Shown: positions 1 through 9,700, counted from the first letter of the stretch. The stretch: DNA of 64,000 nucleotides from Lineus longissimus (GCF_910592395.1 NC_088322.1:4461431-4525430); one strand, 5' to 3'. Notes: generated by a model from the sequence alone, not told the origin. Numbers and translations are program-made.

Positions 1-254
1 TTATTCCCTCTATTCTAACTTCCTTATTATGTGTGATCTGTTGGGCTCGGCATAAAGGCAAGGTACATATTGTGATTTTCACGTCTACATTTTGTAACCG
101 AACCGGAAGTTAATGCAATTTTTTGTGAGAAATGTATTGGGTTTTTGTAACTTCCTTATTTTTAAAATTTTTCAAGGGGGGACCCAATGTGGCTATATGG
201 ATCCTCTCTTGAAAAAATACATATAATATAGGAAGTTAGATTCGCAGCACATTT
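1..254. repeat. Degenerate copy of the terminal-repeat module
   Basis: No gene is seen. The stretch 44-215 repeats, in degraded form and in the orientation of the right-hand inverted repeat, the order of elements found there: a GGCATAAAGGCA box, GGAAGTTA, an AAATGTAT box, AACTTCC and a half palindrome ending GGATCCTCTCTTGAAAA. Positions 2-14 (TATTCCCTCTATT) recur inverted near 17772-17785, so repeat homology extends in traces beyond the exact inverted repeat. ETS-type cores lie near 17, 104, 148 and 231. Confidence 0.6.
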
Positions 255-1231
255 CAACTTCCTATTTGCAATATGTGTTAGCTAACTTCCTTTTCATCAT
301 ATGTTTTTTTGCTACTTCCTTTTTAATTTATGATTTTTTTGTTTCGGTTTTTTTTAATCTTCCCCAAAATAATATCACAACTTTAATCGTCCATCAATCC
401 CCTTTACAACCATTCTTACTATCACAAAAATAATATTTCGCGTTTTCCTCCTGTACACACTTGTTTTCAAGAGAGGATCCAAATCGACCAAATGGATCCT
501 CTCTTGAAAAATAAATTTGAAGCGGAAGTTAGTGATTTTCCATACATTTTTCGCTAAAAATCGGCCTAACTTCCGTTTCAAATACCACTTTTAAGACCAA
601 TTTTTCAAATATGGTCCGTGCCTTTATGCCTAGCAAAACACGCACACCTACTAGGAAGTTAGGATAGAGGCATCAATACAGGAAGTTACGTTTTGTTGTA
701 TATATATTTATTTTTAATTAATGAAATGTTAATTTTATACAAACAAATATTATTACTAATTATTTATGACTCATGTATACGGTTAATTATTGATATAAAA
801 CAGGAAGTTATAAAATCTATATCAAATTTAGCCTCATTTTCAGGAAGTTAGGCCTTTGAAAAAAGGCTTAAAAATTTTCGTTCGAAATCTTCGGGAATTT
901 TTCTCAAACGATTTTTTTGATACAAAACATTGCGTCCCTTAATCTTTCAAGTTATTTTGGCACACTTATTACACATTTTTACACCACAAAATCATATTAG
1001 CGGAAATTATTAGTCACAATAATATATACAACAGTCCAATAGGTAATATAACGTTCAAGGCTGTCCAACTTGCAACCACCGTCCCACTGTCTGCACTAAC
1101 CACCTAGTACGTCACATGTTGTGGATTTATGTACGTATGTTTCTTGTTCCATATTCGTGTTTCATCCATTCCGTTGCACGTATACGATGCGCCACACGTC
1201 AATGTTGTTGTAAAACTTGTTTAATTTTTTA
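255..1231. repeat. Inverted repeat, left copy (977 bp)
   Basis: This segment is the reverse complement of 16140-17116. Every landmark I compared pairs at a coordinate sum of 17371, so there is no net indel. The left edge is at CAACTT (255) and the right edge at the A-rich TTTTTTA (1231). It contains no convincing gene of its own except the 3' end of a small ORF crossing its inner edge. It holds about nine GGAAGT/ACTTCC cores, a 17-bp-arm palindrome (464-510) and an AT-rich tract. By position it corresponds to the repeats bounding a unique segment in herpesvirus genomes; that reading is inference. Confidence 0.9.
464..510. promoter_or_regulatory. GGATCC hairpin, origin-like palindrome
   Basis: A 17-base arm (464-480, starting TTTTCAAGAGAGG) is perfectly inverted at 494-510 around a 13-base AT-rich spacer. 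Just inward, 523-532 and 566-575 form a convergent pair of CGGAAGTTAG boxes. The same module recurs at 16861-16907 and, diverged, at 24005-24229 and 44-215. Palindromes in short-segment repeats are where alphaherpesvirus oriS elements lie, so an origin is a reasonable but untested idea. Confidence 0.45.
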
Positions 1232-1395
1232 AACCACGGCCAATACGATGTTGTCTTACACACACCCTCTGTCTCCAGCACGTCTTCAACAGGATCATAT
1301 TCTGGAGCACTCGTATACGAACCAAATTTGCAACGATTCGGAAAACGGGAAATACTCCCCTGCACCTTGGTGTTAGATACAACAGGAACGAACAA
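1162..1395 (-). CDS. Small protein crossing the inner edge of the left inverted repeat
   Basis: A 77-residue ORF with an ATG start at 1395. Its last 23 codons lie inside the repeat and are therefore identical to the C-terminus of the ORF at 15967-16209; its N-terminal part is unique. This unique-5'/shared-3' arrangement is typical of herpesvirus genes straddling a repeat boundary. No domain is recognised. The antisense strand of the same DNA carries ankyrin-like coding (1270-1791), so one of the two may be spurious; I slightly favour the ankyrin reading upstream of the repeat edge. Confidence 0.35.
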   Translation of the reverse strand: MFVPVVSNTKVQGSISRFPNRCKFGSYTSAPEYDPVEDVLETEGVCKTTSYWPWFKKLNKFYNNIDVWRIVYVQRNG

Positions 1396-1791
1396 TTAAA
1401 AATTGTACGCTGCCTCGTCGACGAATGCCACGTTAGTCTTGAGAAGGGCAACTTTAAAAACGTTCCTCCCCTAATTTACGCAGTTTCCGAACACAACGAA
1501 CTGGCTAGGGAAACTGCTAAGTACCTCGTTGATAGCGGCGCTGACGATACTGAAGTTCATGTTCCTATTCCTGACAAGGAAAAAATGCAAATTGAACAGG
1601 CACACTACCGCTTCGTTGACATGATGGACGGTATTTCGTCAATGGACATTTTAGTAATTTATTTCCTGTATGTTTTGTATTCTGTATATTTTAACGTCAT
1701 GTTCACATGCAAATTTCTACACACATCAAATATACAAAATTCGCCTGTTTTACATTTTCCGCTGATACGGTTTGTGTTATATTCGCCATAA
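1270..1791 (+). pseudogene. Ankyrin-repeat gene fragment
   Basis: Frame 1 is open from about 1270 to 1791 and encodes at least two ankyrin-type helical repeats: a TPLHLGV box at about 1354, a following IVRCLVDE helix, then a PPLIYAV box with a YLVDSGADD turn ending near 1545. A hydrophobic stretch of about 20 residues follows near 1640-1700. No ATG precedes the repeats; the first in-frame ATG (1585) is after them. A pyrimidine tract ending in CAG just upstream (about 1262-1276) resembles a 3' splice site, so this may be a terminal exon. Otherwise it is a 5'-truncated gene cut by the inverted repeat. Ankyrin proteins usually mediate protein contacts; no partner can be named. Confidence 0.5.
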
Positions 1792-2032
1792 CGCCATCGT
1801 GTACTGTCTGTCACATGTATATCTGCAATGGAAAGTAACGTTTACGGAAAAAAAAATTTTCTCATATTTTCTGCACCAAATATCGTTCAAACAGAAGCAA
1901 CCATTTCAAGGTACACACCACCTTCGCTCACATACACAATACACACGCCACGTCCAGCCACAACAGGCACGTTGTCCAATATGGGTTACATACAAATAGC
2001 ACTTTTCCTTGAATTTTTGTTGAAGCAGTTAA
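1792..2032. other. Non-coding spacer
   Basis: AT-rich sequence without a convincing gene, motif array or ETS core. It separates the ankyrin fragment from the 332-bp tandem repeats. Confidence 0.5.
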
Positions 2033-2744
2033 ACCATTTTGCCTTGTATTTTTCTGGGTAGTGAGAGGAAAATTTTGCGTACCATTTTGCCTTGTATTTT
2101 TCTGGGTAGTAAGAGGAAAATTTTGCGTGGGTGAATGTCAGAGGTGAAGTAGGGGGTCAGGGGTGATTGTGGGGGCGGGGGTTTTCCGAGGTCAAGGTGA
2201 AGGGCCGATTTTTGAAGGTCACGCGGTCATAGGTCAAGGTTAGAGGGCAAGGTTGAAGGGGTGGAAAGAGGTCCAGGTCGCGAACCCGGAAGTCAGAGTT
2301 ATGACGTCATTTTGATCGTCATAAATGTCTAAGGTCATGTCATTTAAACAGAAGAAAAAAAGACTTCAGAACATGAACATTTTGATTTCGAATGTTTTAT
2401 ATATAAAGCATTACCATTTTGCCTTGTATTTTTCTGGGTAGTAAGAGGAAAATTTTGCGTGGGTGAATGTCAGAGGTGAAGTAGGGGGTCAGGGGTGATT
2501 GTGGGGGCGGGGGTTTTCCGAGGTCAAGGTGAAGGGCCGATTTTTGAAGGTCACGCGGTCATAGGTCAAGGTTAGAGGGCAAGGTTGAAGGGGTGGAAAG
2601 AGGTCCAGGTCGCGAACCCGGAAGTCAGAGTTATGACGTCATTTTGATCGTCATAAATGTCTAAGGTCATGTCATTTAAACAGAAGAAAAAAAGACTTCA
2701 GAACATGAACATTTTGATTTCGAATGTTTTATATATAAAGCATG
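2033..2744. repeat. 332-bp G-rich tandem repeat upstream of the 539-residue gene
   Basis: Two full units, 2081-2412 and 2413-2744, appear identical by eye, preceded by a 48-base partial unit (2033-2080). Each unit starts ACCATTTTGCCTTG and holds a G-rich core with several AGGTCA half sites (nuclear-receptor type), a palindromic TGACGTCA (2302-2309 and 2634-2641; CREB/ATF type) and one GGAAGT. It lies immediately upstream of the gene starting at 2866, so a promoter or enhancer array is likely. Near-perfect identity implies recent duplication. Confidence 0.85.
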
Positions 2745-2865
2745 CCAATGTTTGTTGAATTTCTCCAACAATAAAAATTTATTTGAGGGATTTACAGTCA
2801 TTGGTGGTGTGTGTGTTCACGTATAGCTCCCTCAACCCGCAGAAAAGTTTACAAAAGTTCACAAA

Positions 2866-4485
2866 ATGACAGACGAGTCGATTATTGGACACGCCAAGGT
2901 GGTTATCGATAGGAAACGTTGCCTAACGTCTTCTTTTTCACCGTCTGATATGGCAATAGATTCATTGAGCGATAATGAGACTGTTCTGCGGTCACTTTTA
3001 AAATGGCATTCGAGCACCACTACTAACTCTACCGATGAGTGGGAAGAAAGTGATGACGAAACACCGGTCGATACAACTAAAACAGCTGATACCAGCAAAC
3101 ACAGCGATAATATACCACCAGCTATTGAACCCGTGATCGAATACATGCAGGAACATTTGGATAATTGTGCGTTGACATATTTACAGGGGGTTAATGATTT
3201 AAATAGTCGTTCTTCGAAGAATTTCTACACGAATAATGCAAATAACAAACGGGTAAAGAGAATAACCGATAAGAAAAAAACACAAAACACTTATTTCCAA
3301 CCATTTCAATTCCCCGTGTTTCTGGAAAAACTCGAAGAGGCCACTGTCAATATGGTGGATGGTTCAGATTTATTGAAAAGTATATTTTCCACATATTGGC
3401 CACGAATGCGAAGAGAAGAACCTCGTTTGCCATCCAGTATAAATGTGCTTGAAAAAGAATTGAAAGACAGTGATAAGAAAATGACCCTGGTAACATTCTA
3501 CGAGTGGGTGTACCAGAATGACGAAATTGGGTGTTGGAATCATCACAGGAGCATTTCTGCGATGAATGAGTTATTTTTCAAAGTTATTGAGCACGATGTT
3601 GAGTGTACGTATAACGATTCGAATTTGACGAAAAATAACATCATTCATCCATTGTACACGTTGCACTTTTGTTTGAAGGCTTATATTCAAACGTGCGAAC
3701 AGTCTAAATCTGCGAACTTGTTTTTCATACACGAGAAACAAAATGCCGTTCATGCGGCTGTTAGAATGGGGGCTATCGAAATTCTAGCATCTACTGCTTT
3801 TCCCCAGTATGCGTTTATGCAAGAAGACCACCAGGGAAGAATACCGTATCAGTTGTGCTGCGAAATTTACAAGGAACAGCGTGGACCACTGAAAATTCGA
3901 AGTAAAGCGTGTTTACTGATCGTTGCAGCACAGACACCGGGGATATTGTACGAAAAAGATGGGCAGACGATGCTACCTCGAGACAAAATCGAAGATGCGG
4001 ATATAAGACACATGTGTGGATTTGATAATCCCAAGACATTGGTGTTTGTGTTAAGAGGTGTTGATTTGTCTGAGGAAAAACACGTCTGTGCCATTGATTT
4101 CATACATAGTGTTGTTCAAAAGTCTCAATGGGCGTGTATGGAGATATTCAGGCAGATCAAAACGAATATTCACCCTGTAAATTATAACAAGAGACTAAAC
4201 TTGTGTAATACCAAGGCAGTTAGTAGCAAAGCTGTTCAAGACGTGATTCTAAGGAGTTTTCCAGATCACGGGGGAATTCTGAACGTGACTTACCCTACAT
4301 GTATACAGGGAAATAGGATTTTCGAATACGTATATTTTCATCTGACCAATGTGTACTGTCAACTGGAAGATGAGAGAATGAGCTGTGGTAGAGACTTTCG
4401 ACCACAGAAATATCTCGAAAAAATGCGAGAAATTTACAAAGTGCGAAACTTCCTGTTTGTGTACCGAGAAAAAATGAATAAATAA
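2866..4485 (+). CDS. Ankyrin-like viral protein (paralogue of 25090-26986)
   Basis: A 539-residue ORF with ATG at 2866, after the tandem-repeat array and a TATA-like region. The first 110 residues are acidic and Ser/Thr-rich. Around residues 285-330 is an ankyrin-like unit (a VHAAV helix, then a D-x-x-G-x-IP turn), followed near 350 by the motif VAAQTPG. The same motif order and a similar C-terminal region occur in the minus-strand pair 26498-26986 plus 25090-26490, so the two loci are paralogues. No enzymatic motif is seen. This copy is intact where the other is frameshifted. Its stop is five bases from the next ATG, suggesting co-expression with the RING gene. Function unknown; a host-interaction role is a guess. 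Confidence 0.75.
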   Translation: MTDESIIGHAKVVIDRKRCLTSSFSPSDMAIDSLSDNETVLRSLLKWHSSTTTNSTDEWEESDDETPVDTTKTADTSKHSDNIPPAIEPVIEYMQEHLDNCALTYLQGVNDLNSRSSKNFYTNNANNKRVKRITDKKKTQNTYFQPFQFPVFLEKLEEATVNMVDGSDLLKSIFSTYWPRMRREEPRLPSSINVLEKELKDSDKKMTLVTFYEWVYQNDEIGCWNHHRSISAMNELFFKVIEHDVECTYNDSNLTKNNIIHPLYTLHFCLKAYIQTCEQSKSANLFFIHEKQNAVHAAVRMGAIEILASTAFPQYAFMQEDHQGRIPYQLCCEIYKEQRGPLKIRSKACLLIVAAQTPGILYEKDGQTMLPRDKIEDADIRHMCGFDNPKTLVFVLRGVDLSEEKHVCAIDFIHSVVQKSQWACMEIFRQIKTNIHPVNYNKRLNLCNTKAVSSKAVQDVILRSFPDHGGILNVTYPTCIQGNRIFEYVYFHLTNVYCQLEDERMSCGRDFRPQKYLEKMREIYKVRNFLFVYREKMNK

Positions 4486-4490
4486 AGTGC

Positions 4491-5048
4491 ATGCTCTCTT
4501 GGGCATCTCGTTATCCTTACTGTCGCACTGGTGACGGATGTCGGTGCTGTAAATACGAATATTATCGACGCAATTGCCCATGTGAATGTTACAAACCCAA
4601 ACGCAAAACACCGAAAAGCAGTATGATGTTGGACAATGAGTGGTTAACGAAATTTCCAAACTGCAAAAACGGACGTGACGGTAACAGTTGCTGCTGCAAG
4701 TTGTCTGAAGTATACGTTGTGGGTAGTACATGTAGCTGTATTTCTAACGATACGACTGTGATGGATATTGTTGACATTTCTTCAGATGGTGACAGCGAAA
4801 ATGAAGATACGAACCCAAAAACTGTTATAGTGATTTCATCAGATGAGGAAAATGACGATAAGGACGAGGATACATGTGCAATTTGCATGGATAATAGAAA
4901 AACTCATTGTACTGTGCCTTGTGGACATTTGGCTTACTGCGAAAATTGTGTGAGGACTTGCTTTGGCACCAAAGCCCAGAATGTGCCATTTGTCGGTGCC
5001 CTGTTGAAAACTCTCAACGTGGGTTCAATATTTGAAAAGAATATATGA
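4491..5048 (+). CDS. RING-finger protein with tandem SUMO-interacting motifs (STUbL-like), frameshifted at the C-terminus
   Basis: The 185-residue ORF has three parts. Residues 1-85 carry two similar Cys-rich blocks (pattern P-x-C-x-x-G-x-D-G followed by CC/CCC and C-x-C), probably zinc-binding. Residues about 92-122 hold two acidic-flanked hydrophobic clusters, IVDISSD and VIVISSDEE, which fit SUMO-interacting motifs. Residues about 127-150 start a C3HC4 RING (CAIC, then CGH, then C-x-x-C). The last two zinc ligands are missing in this frame; a matching C-x-x-C followed by C-P lies in the -1 frame at 4979-5034, so a one-base indel near 4970-4980 truncates the RING. SIM arrays followed by a RING define SUMO-targeted ubiquitin ligases such as cellular RNF4; herpesvirus ICP0 acts similarly. 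Function inferred. Confidence 0.7.
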   Translation: MLSWASRYPYCRTGDGCRCCKYEYYRRNCPCECYKPKRKTPKSSMMLDNEWLTKFPNCKNGRDGNSCCCKLSEVYVVGSTCSCISNDTTVMDIVDISSDGDSENEDTNPKTVIVISSDEENDDKDEDTCAICMDNRKTHCTVPCGHLAYCENCVRTCFGTKAQNVPFVGALLKTLNVGSIFEKNI

Positions 5049-5469
5049 AAAAAACATTTTCGATGTCTAAAATTTTCTAAGTTCACATTTGTTGAGTTAT
5101 TTTTCGCCAAAATTAACTGAACTACGAACAAATCTCATTTGGCTGAAATTTTTCTAAGTCCACATTTGTTCAGTTAATTTTCATCAAAATTTTCACCAAA
5201 GGGAACTACAACAAATTTTTGGTTCCTTGAAAAGTTTTGTCATGTGTTTCTTTATGTAACAAATCTAACCAATATTCTGTGCTATATATTTAATGTGTCC
5301 GAGAAAATAAAATTTATCATATTTAAGGAACTTGCTCTTCTGTGTTACTTCGTCAGCTTGTTCTAACTTTCCCACTCGACACTCTGTGTTCTATCTTCCT
5401 GGTTGGAGTGTTTCGAGACAACTTACTGTTATTTACAACTTCCTGATCTGAATCAAATTTTCATTCGAA
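5049..5469. promoter_or_regulatory. Intergenic palindromic repeats and ETS-gene promoter
   Basis: Contains two copies of a palindromic family (near 5086-5133 and 5161-5200) built on TTGTTGAGTTA or TTGTTCAGTTAATTTT opposite AAAATTAACTGAAC, each preceded by an ATTTTTCTAAGTCC-type box (about 5069 and 5143). An AACTTCCTGATC box lies near 5438, about 30 bases before the ETS ATG, allowing autoregulation by the ETS protein (inference). An AATAAAA signal near 5306 could serve the upstream RING gene. Confidence 0.6.
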
Positions 5470-6777
5470 ATGAAGATTGTGGAACTGAACGACAGCGAGC
5501 TAAGTGACTACGATGAGGGAGACGGAGATCACAATCGCAATACCGATTATGATTACGACGATGACTGTTGCAATGATAATTTCACCGAACCCCCCACATC
5601 TCCCGAACCCGAGTCCGATCCTAAGACTGACGTTGAGTCACAAACCAATCCACCACTATTTACATTTTCTTCGCGACCAAATAATATACAAACACCAACG
5701 GTCTCTCCCAGCAACAGCGGTGTTTGTGGTATAGGTGGTACAAGTGGTCCACGTCTTTATTATCATGCACCACCTTCGTATACTCGTGGTGTTGCTATCA
5801 AGGAGATTCCAGTCACGCCTAACATTGATAACGCTGCGGAAAGGAAAAAGTGGCAGGCTGTATATGGTCCGTTGTTAGAGGGGAGTCCTAAATTTGATGA
5901 ACTCCAAGAAATCTATGCTGCGAGACGGAAAGCTAGAGCGAAACTGTCCAAGACAGAACCTAAAACTGAATCTGGCACCGAGGTTGACACTAATGGTGAC
6001 ACTAAGGCTGACTCTAAGCCCAAGTCGGAGCCGATTTCTGAGTCTAACACCGAATATAAAACTGAGGACATGGATAACAAGCCAAAGGTTGACTGCGATG
6101 TATTACCGGACTTACCAAAACTGCCCGAGTTACCAGACGAAGACAGCGAAATACCCGGTAATGCTTTTGGTCCATATACTGGACCACTGAAATGCGAGGA
6201 CGGAAAGTTGTTCGATGAAACTATCGAATCTGTTGTTAAAGACGTGTCGAAATCTGCGAAAAAGGAATACGTGCACCGAAAAGGCTGGAAAAGGATTCGA
6301 CTTTGGCAATTTATCATTGAATTACTTAACAATCCTAAAACCAACCCTAGTTGCGTTAAATGGGACAACGACAACTGTTTTCAAATTGTTAACAGCGCTC
6401 TATTGGCGGAATTATGGGGTTTTCGAAAAAACAACTACTCCATGAACTACGAAAAATTATCTCGGGCCTTACGGTGTACAAAGGGTCGCTACTTCTCACA
6501 TGTTCGCCAACAGCGCTTGTTTTTTAAATTTCTCGACTCTGCGAATGACTTCTTACCAATCGATGAGGATAAACTGAACATTGATCTCGATTTGAAAAAG
6601 GAAAAACTTCGGTTGCTCAAAGAAGCAAGAGCAAAACAAAAGATTGTAAACAAACTCAGACGTATTGAACGACGCAAGCTACGAAAAGAAAAAGAGAAAC
6701 AGGAACGCGCAGCAATTAGGCAGCGTATGAAAGAACAGGCCCAAAGAAATGCCCGAAACAATATCCGCGTGGTTTAG
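5470..6777 (+). CDS. ETS-domain transcription factor
   Basis: An intronless 435-residue ORF, ATG at 5470. Residues 1-60 are strongly acidic; the middle is Pro/Glu/Lys/Thr-rich with repeated T-x-S/D-K-P-K-type runs; residues about 272-358 form a clear ETS winged helix. It begins IRLWQFIIELL, has WGFRKNN at the turn before the recognition helix, and MNYEKLSRALR in the recognition helix, where the two Arg are those that contact the GGA core in all ETS proteins. The usual Tyr run after the helix is replaced by CTKGRYF. A Lys/Arg-rich helical tail follows (about 365-435). ETS proteins bind GGA(A/T). The surrounding virus-like intergenic DNA is densely populated with GGAAGT, so these are plausible targets. 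Host capture is the likely origin. Confidence 0.92.
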   Translation: MKIVELNDSELSDYDEGDGDHNRNTDYDYDDDCCNDNFTEPPTSPEPESDPKTDVESQTNPPLFTFSSRPNNIQTPTVSPSNSGVCGIGGTSGPRLYYHAPPSYTRGVAIKEIPVTPNIDNAAERKKWQAVYGPLLEGSPKFDELQEIYAARRKARAKLSKTEPKTESGTEVDTNGDTKADSKPKSEPISESNTEYKTEDMDNKPKVDCDVLPDLPKLPELPDEDSEIPGNAFGPYTGPLKCEDGKLFDETIESVVKDVSKSAKKEYVHRKGWKRIRLWQFIIELLNNPKTNPSCVKWDNDNCFQIVNSALLAELWGFRKNNYSMNYEKLSRALRCTKGRYFSHVRQQRLFFKFLDSANDFLPIDEDKLNIDLDLKKEKLRLLKEARAKQKIVNKLRRIERRKLRKEKEKQERAAIRQRMKEQAQRNARNNIRVV

Positions 6778-9700
6778 TAGTTAGTCAAGTCGTATTTGTT
6801 GAAATAGTTCAATTCCTAACATTTTCTTCTATAAGAAAGCGCACGTGGTGATAAAAAATCCACCACAGTCATTTTCCCCATCTAAACCCACATTTAGTTT
6901 GCAGCCTGTTATCAGCAATCTAACTAGGCCAGTGCCCCAGATCTCTGGTTACTGGGAAACAATGACGTCAGCAGCTGTAAACAATATGGCTGCTGAGGCC
7001 TCAACCTACTCTCATTTTCAGTGTTAATGACCAATTATTTTCAAATTAAACTGATACTCTGCAGTTGTTTTGTTTGTAATGTCTTAAGTACATTCTAGGC
7101 TGTCTGTGAATCAAGGTTACTGTGATATTTCCTAATTCTTTTTATCTTGTACCGGCACTTTAGAATGCTTGTTGCAGTTTGAAGTGAAGCTGGATTTAAC
7201 CTAATTAATAATAGTAATTAATGATATTTATACATGGCAGTGCTTCATGAAATGATCAAGGTGGATGGATATAGATCTTTTATTTATGGAAATGTGTTGC
7301 ATTGGTGTGTTCTAAATACTGGCTTGACAAAAAAGAGTGTTTTTAGGGGGGTATTTTCTGTTGGTGCTATTACCCTTACTGTCAATTCCCAGCTGTGTGT
7401 TCACATTTATCGTACATTTGAAGGTTATAAACTTAGGTATGGACAACAATCCAGTAATTTCAGTGACCATTTGCATTGTGTGAAGCTACATGGTGTATTT
7501 TGCCAAGGGGTTCTTACCAAATGGAATGACGTCGGTCGGCCCCACAAACTGGTGAATCTTGTTGTTCACTGATAACTCTTTTATGATATGGAGCTTTAGA
7601 CTCGCCTTTACATTCTCCCTTCATATAAGAAGGTGTTAACAAAGGCCGAAGACCAGGACAAATTATTCTAAATACCGAGAGTAATGAAAAGTAAATCAAG
7701 CTCACTTTGAAGAAGAAAAAAACATTCAAATGCATGTGCTGAACGATGCCTGCGTTCGAGTTTTGATGGCTCTAGAAAGGTAGAATCTGCAATTTAATTT
7801 GGGAGATGTATAATGGTTTAATGATGTATCATGATTTTTGAGAATCTTGACTTGGAACATAGAGTTAAATGGTGCCATTGCAAGTGGGGCAGCTGATGCT
7901 TACATCCGTTCCCTAATTAATAAATAACATCAATAGGCAAACTGAAAAAAAAGTTGAGACAGAAGTTAAAAGAAATATTGGCTTGAGAGTCAAGCGTCAA
8001 CTAGGACATTATTGGCTCTTTTTGACAATATGGGTGAAGTAGTGCTGTAGGAGGAAACCGGAGACCCCGCCCGGAGGAAACCTACGCTTTCAGAGCGACT
8101 CTCCGAGTCTATCCCTTTTAGAAAGGGTCTAAAATCTGTGACCCTAGAGGTGACAAGCGCTGATGTTAACACTGCACTACTCTAACAGCCCAACATTGTG
8201 AGTAGAAAGGTAAACTTGCATACATGTAGCAGACACACTTTCCTACTCACACTGTCATCATCAGTTGCAATGAGACAATTTCATTTGAACAAATTAGGAA
8301 TTTTCACATGCAGGTTATTATTCCGTGTGAGACATGTGGTCACCAAGAACAATGCCTATTTACGGATCACATTTTCCATGAAGAAATGTGGAACATGTGA
8401 AAATCATCCCGTGAACAGACAGTGGAAATGGATGAGAATGAAGATAATGAACAAAAATCTCTCCATGATCTGCTGCAGATAATCCAACTGAACATGCGTC
8501 ATACCCAAATCATGTATCAATGGATCAAATTAAGATGCTTCAGAAATTCAGGAAACATGCTACCATCACAACACCCCTGCCATGATTGAAATGAGAATTC
8601 AGACTACACCATTAGTATCTGCTGAACTTCAGCAGGCTAAAAACACCCAACAACTCCTTAAGGATGAAAACAAGTGCAGGACTTCCCAATCCAAGATTGA
8701 TGCATAAATTCTTTGGGTATTCTTCCAAGAACTGATAATACAGTGTGTATATCTCCAAAGTGCTAAACTTTAACAGTAATGTTTAGTTTGTTGCACCTTA
8801 CAGCTGTTAAGCTGGTAAGTGCCACAGACAAAATACAAGAAGTGCTGAAGCAGAAATCTGTGTTTTAGCCCCTTGCTACATTTAGTGGGGTGCTTACTGT
8901 AAAGTGCTGTATTGTTCAGCACTTTTGAAATGCCATTAATGCATTCTCCCACATTCAAGTCAAGTGCTTAGCACTTCAGTTACTGTGCCACTCATTGAAA
9001 AATGGACTTTGATATTGGTCTCTTGAATGAGTAAGGGGGAAGCATACACATGTAGTTCAAATGGTTGGTCTGTTGAACTTGGGGAGGTGGTGATACCAAA
9101 GAAGACAACTGCCTCATAATGACAATGTCAGGATGCTAACATTTTGTTTTGCTCTCTGAACTGACTGTTAATTGACATTTGGTTCTAGTACTTGGCATGT
9201 GTAGCCTATCCAGCTGATCACTGATATAATGTACTTTTCTTCTTACCTTTTACATTAAAGATTCAGATCCATTTAAAATGCAGTGGTACATCTTATATTC
9301 TAGATTCTAATATGGCAAATCTCGAGCCTTCCCAGAATCTTCCCTTTTTATAAATATGCACATGGGTCACAAGGGGTTAATTCTGCAGTGTTAGGCATGT
9401 AGAGGTGAGGAGTGCAATTTCCCAGCAAGTAATTTTTATTTTCCCCTTGTTTTGCTTATCACTGATTTAAAATCATTGAATTCTAGGTACACTTTGTGTT
9501 CAGTTTTGGTGAAAACATGGTCCCCTTGTCACGACCCCCACCCCCTCCAGATATTTAGAACACACTAAGCAACACCACAGCTTGATCTGTAATGATTCAG
9601 TCTCCAATAATCCATCAATTTCATTTTCACCTGCCATGTATCTTCAGATTAATTGCTTATCAATTACATTCAGTGAAATTACTCATATTGAAAAACCAGG

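Noticed and set aside
375-581. 68-residue minus-strand frame, repeated identically at 16790-16996
   Set aside because: It lies wholly in the inverted repeat across the GGATCC palindrome and ETS boxes; composition is that of AT-rich non-coding DNA.
2033-2744. CRISPR-like array
   Set aside because: Two long adjacent direct repeats without spacers; eukaryote or viral context.
7234-7572. 112-residue plus-strand frame in the host-like interval
   Set aside because: No domain, weak start and no neighbouring gene context; length is within chance for 3.3 kb.
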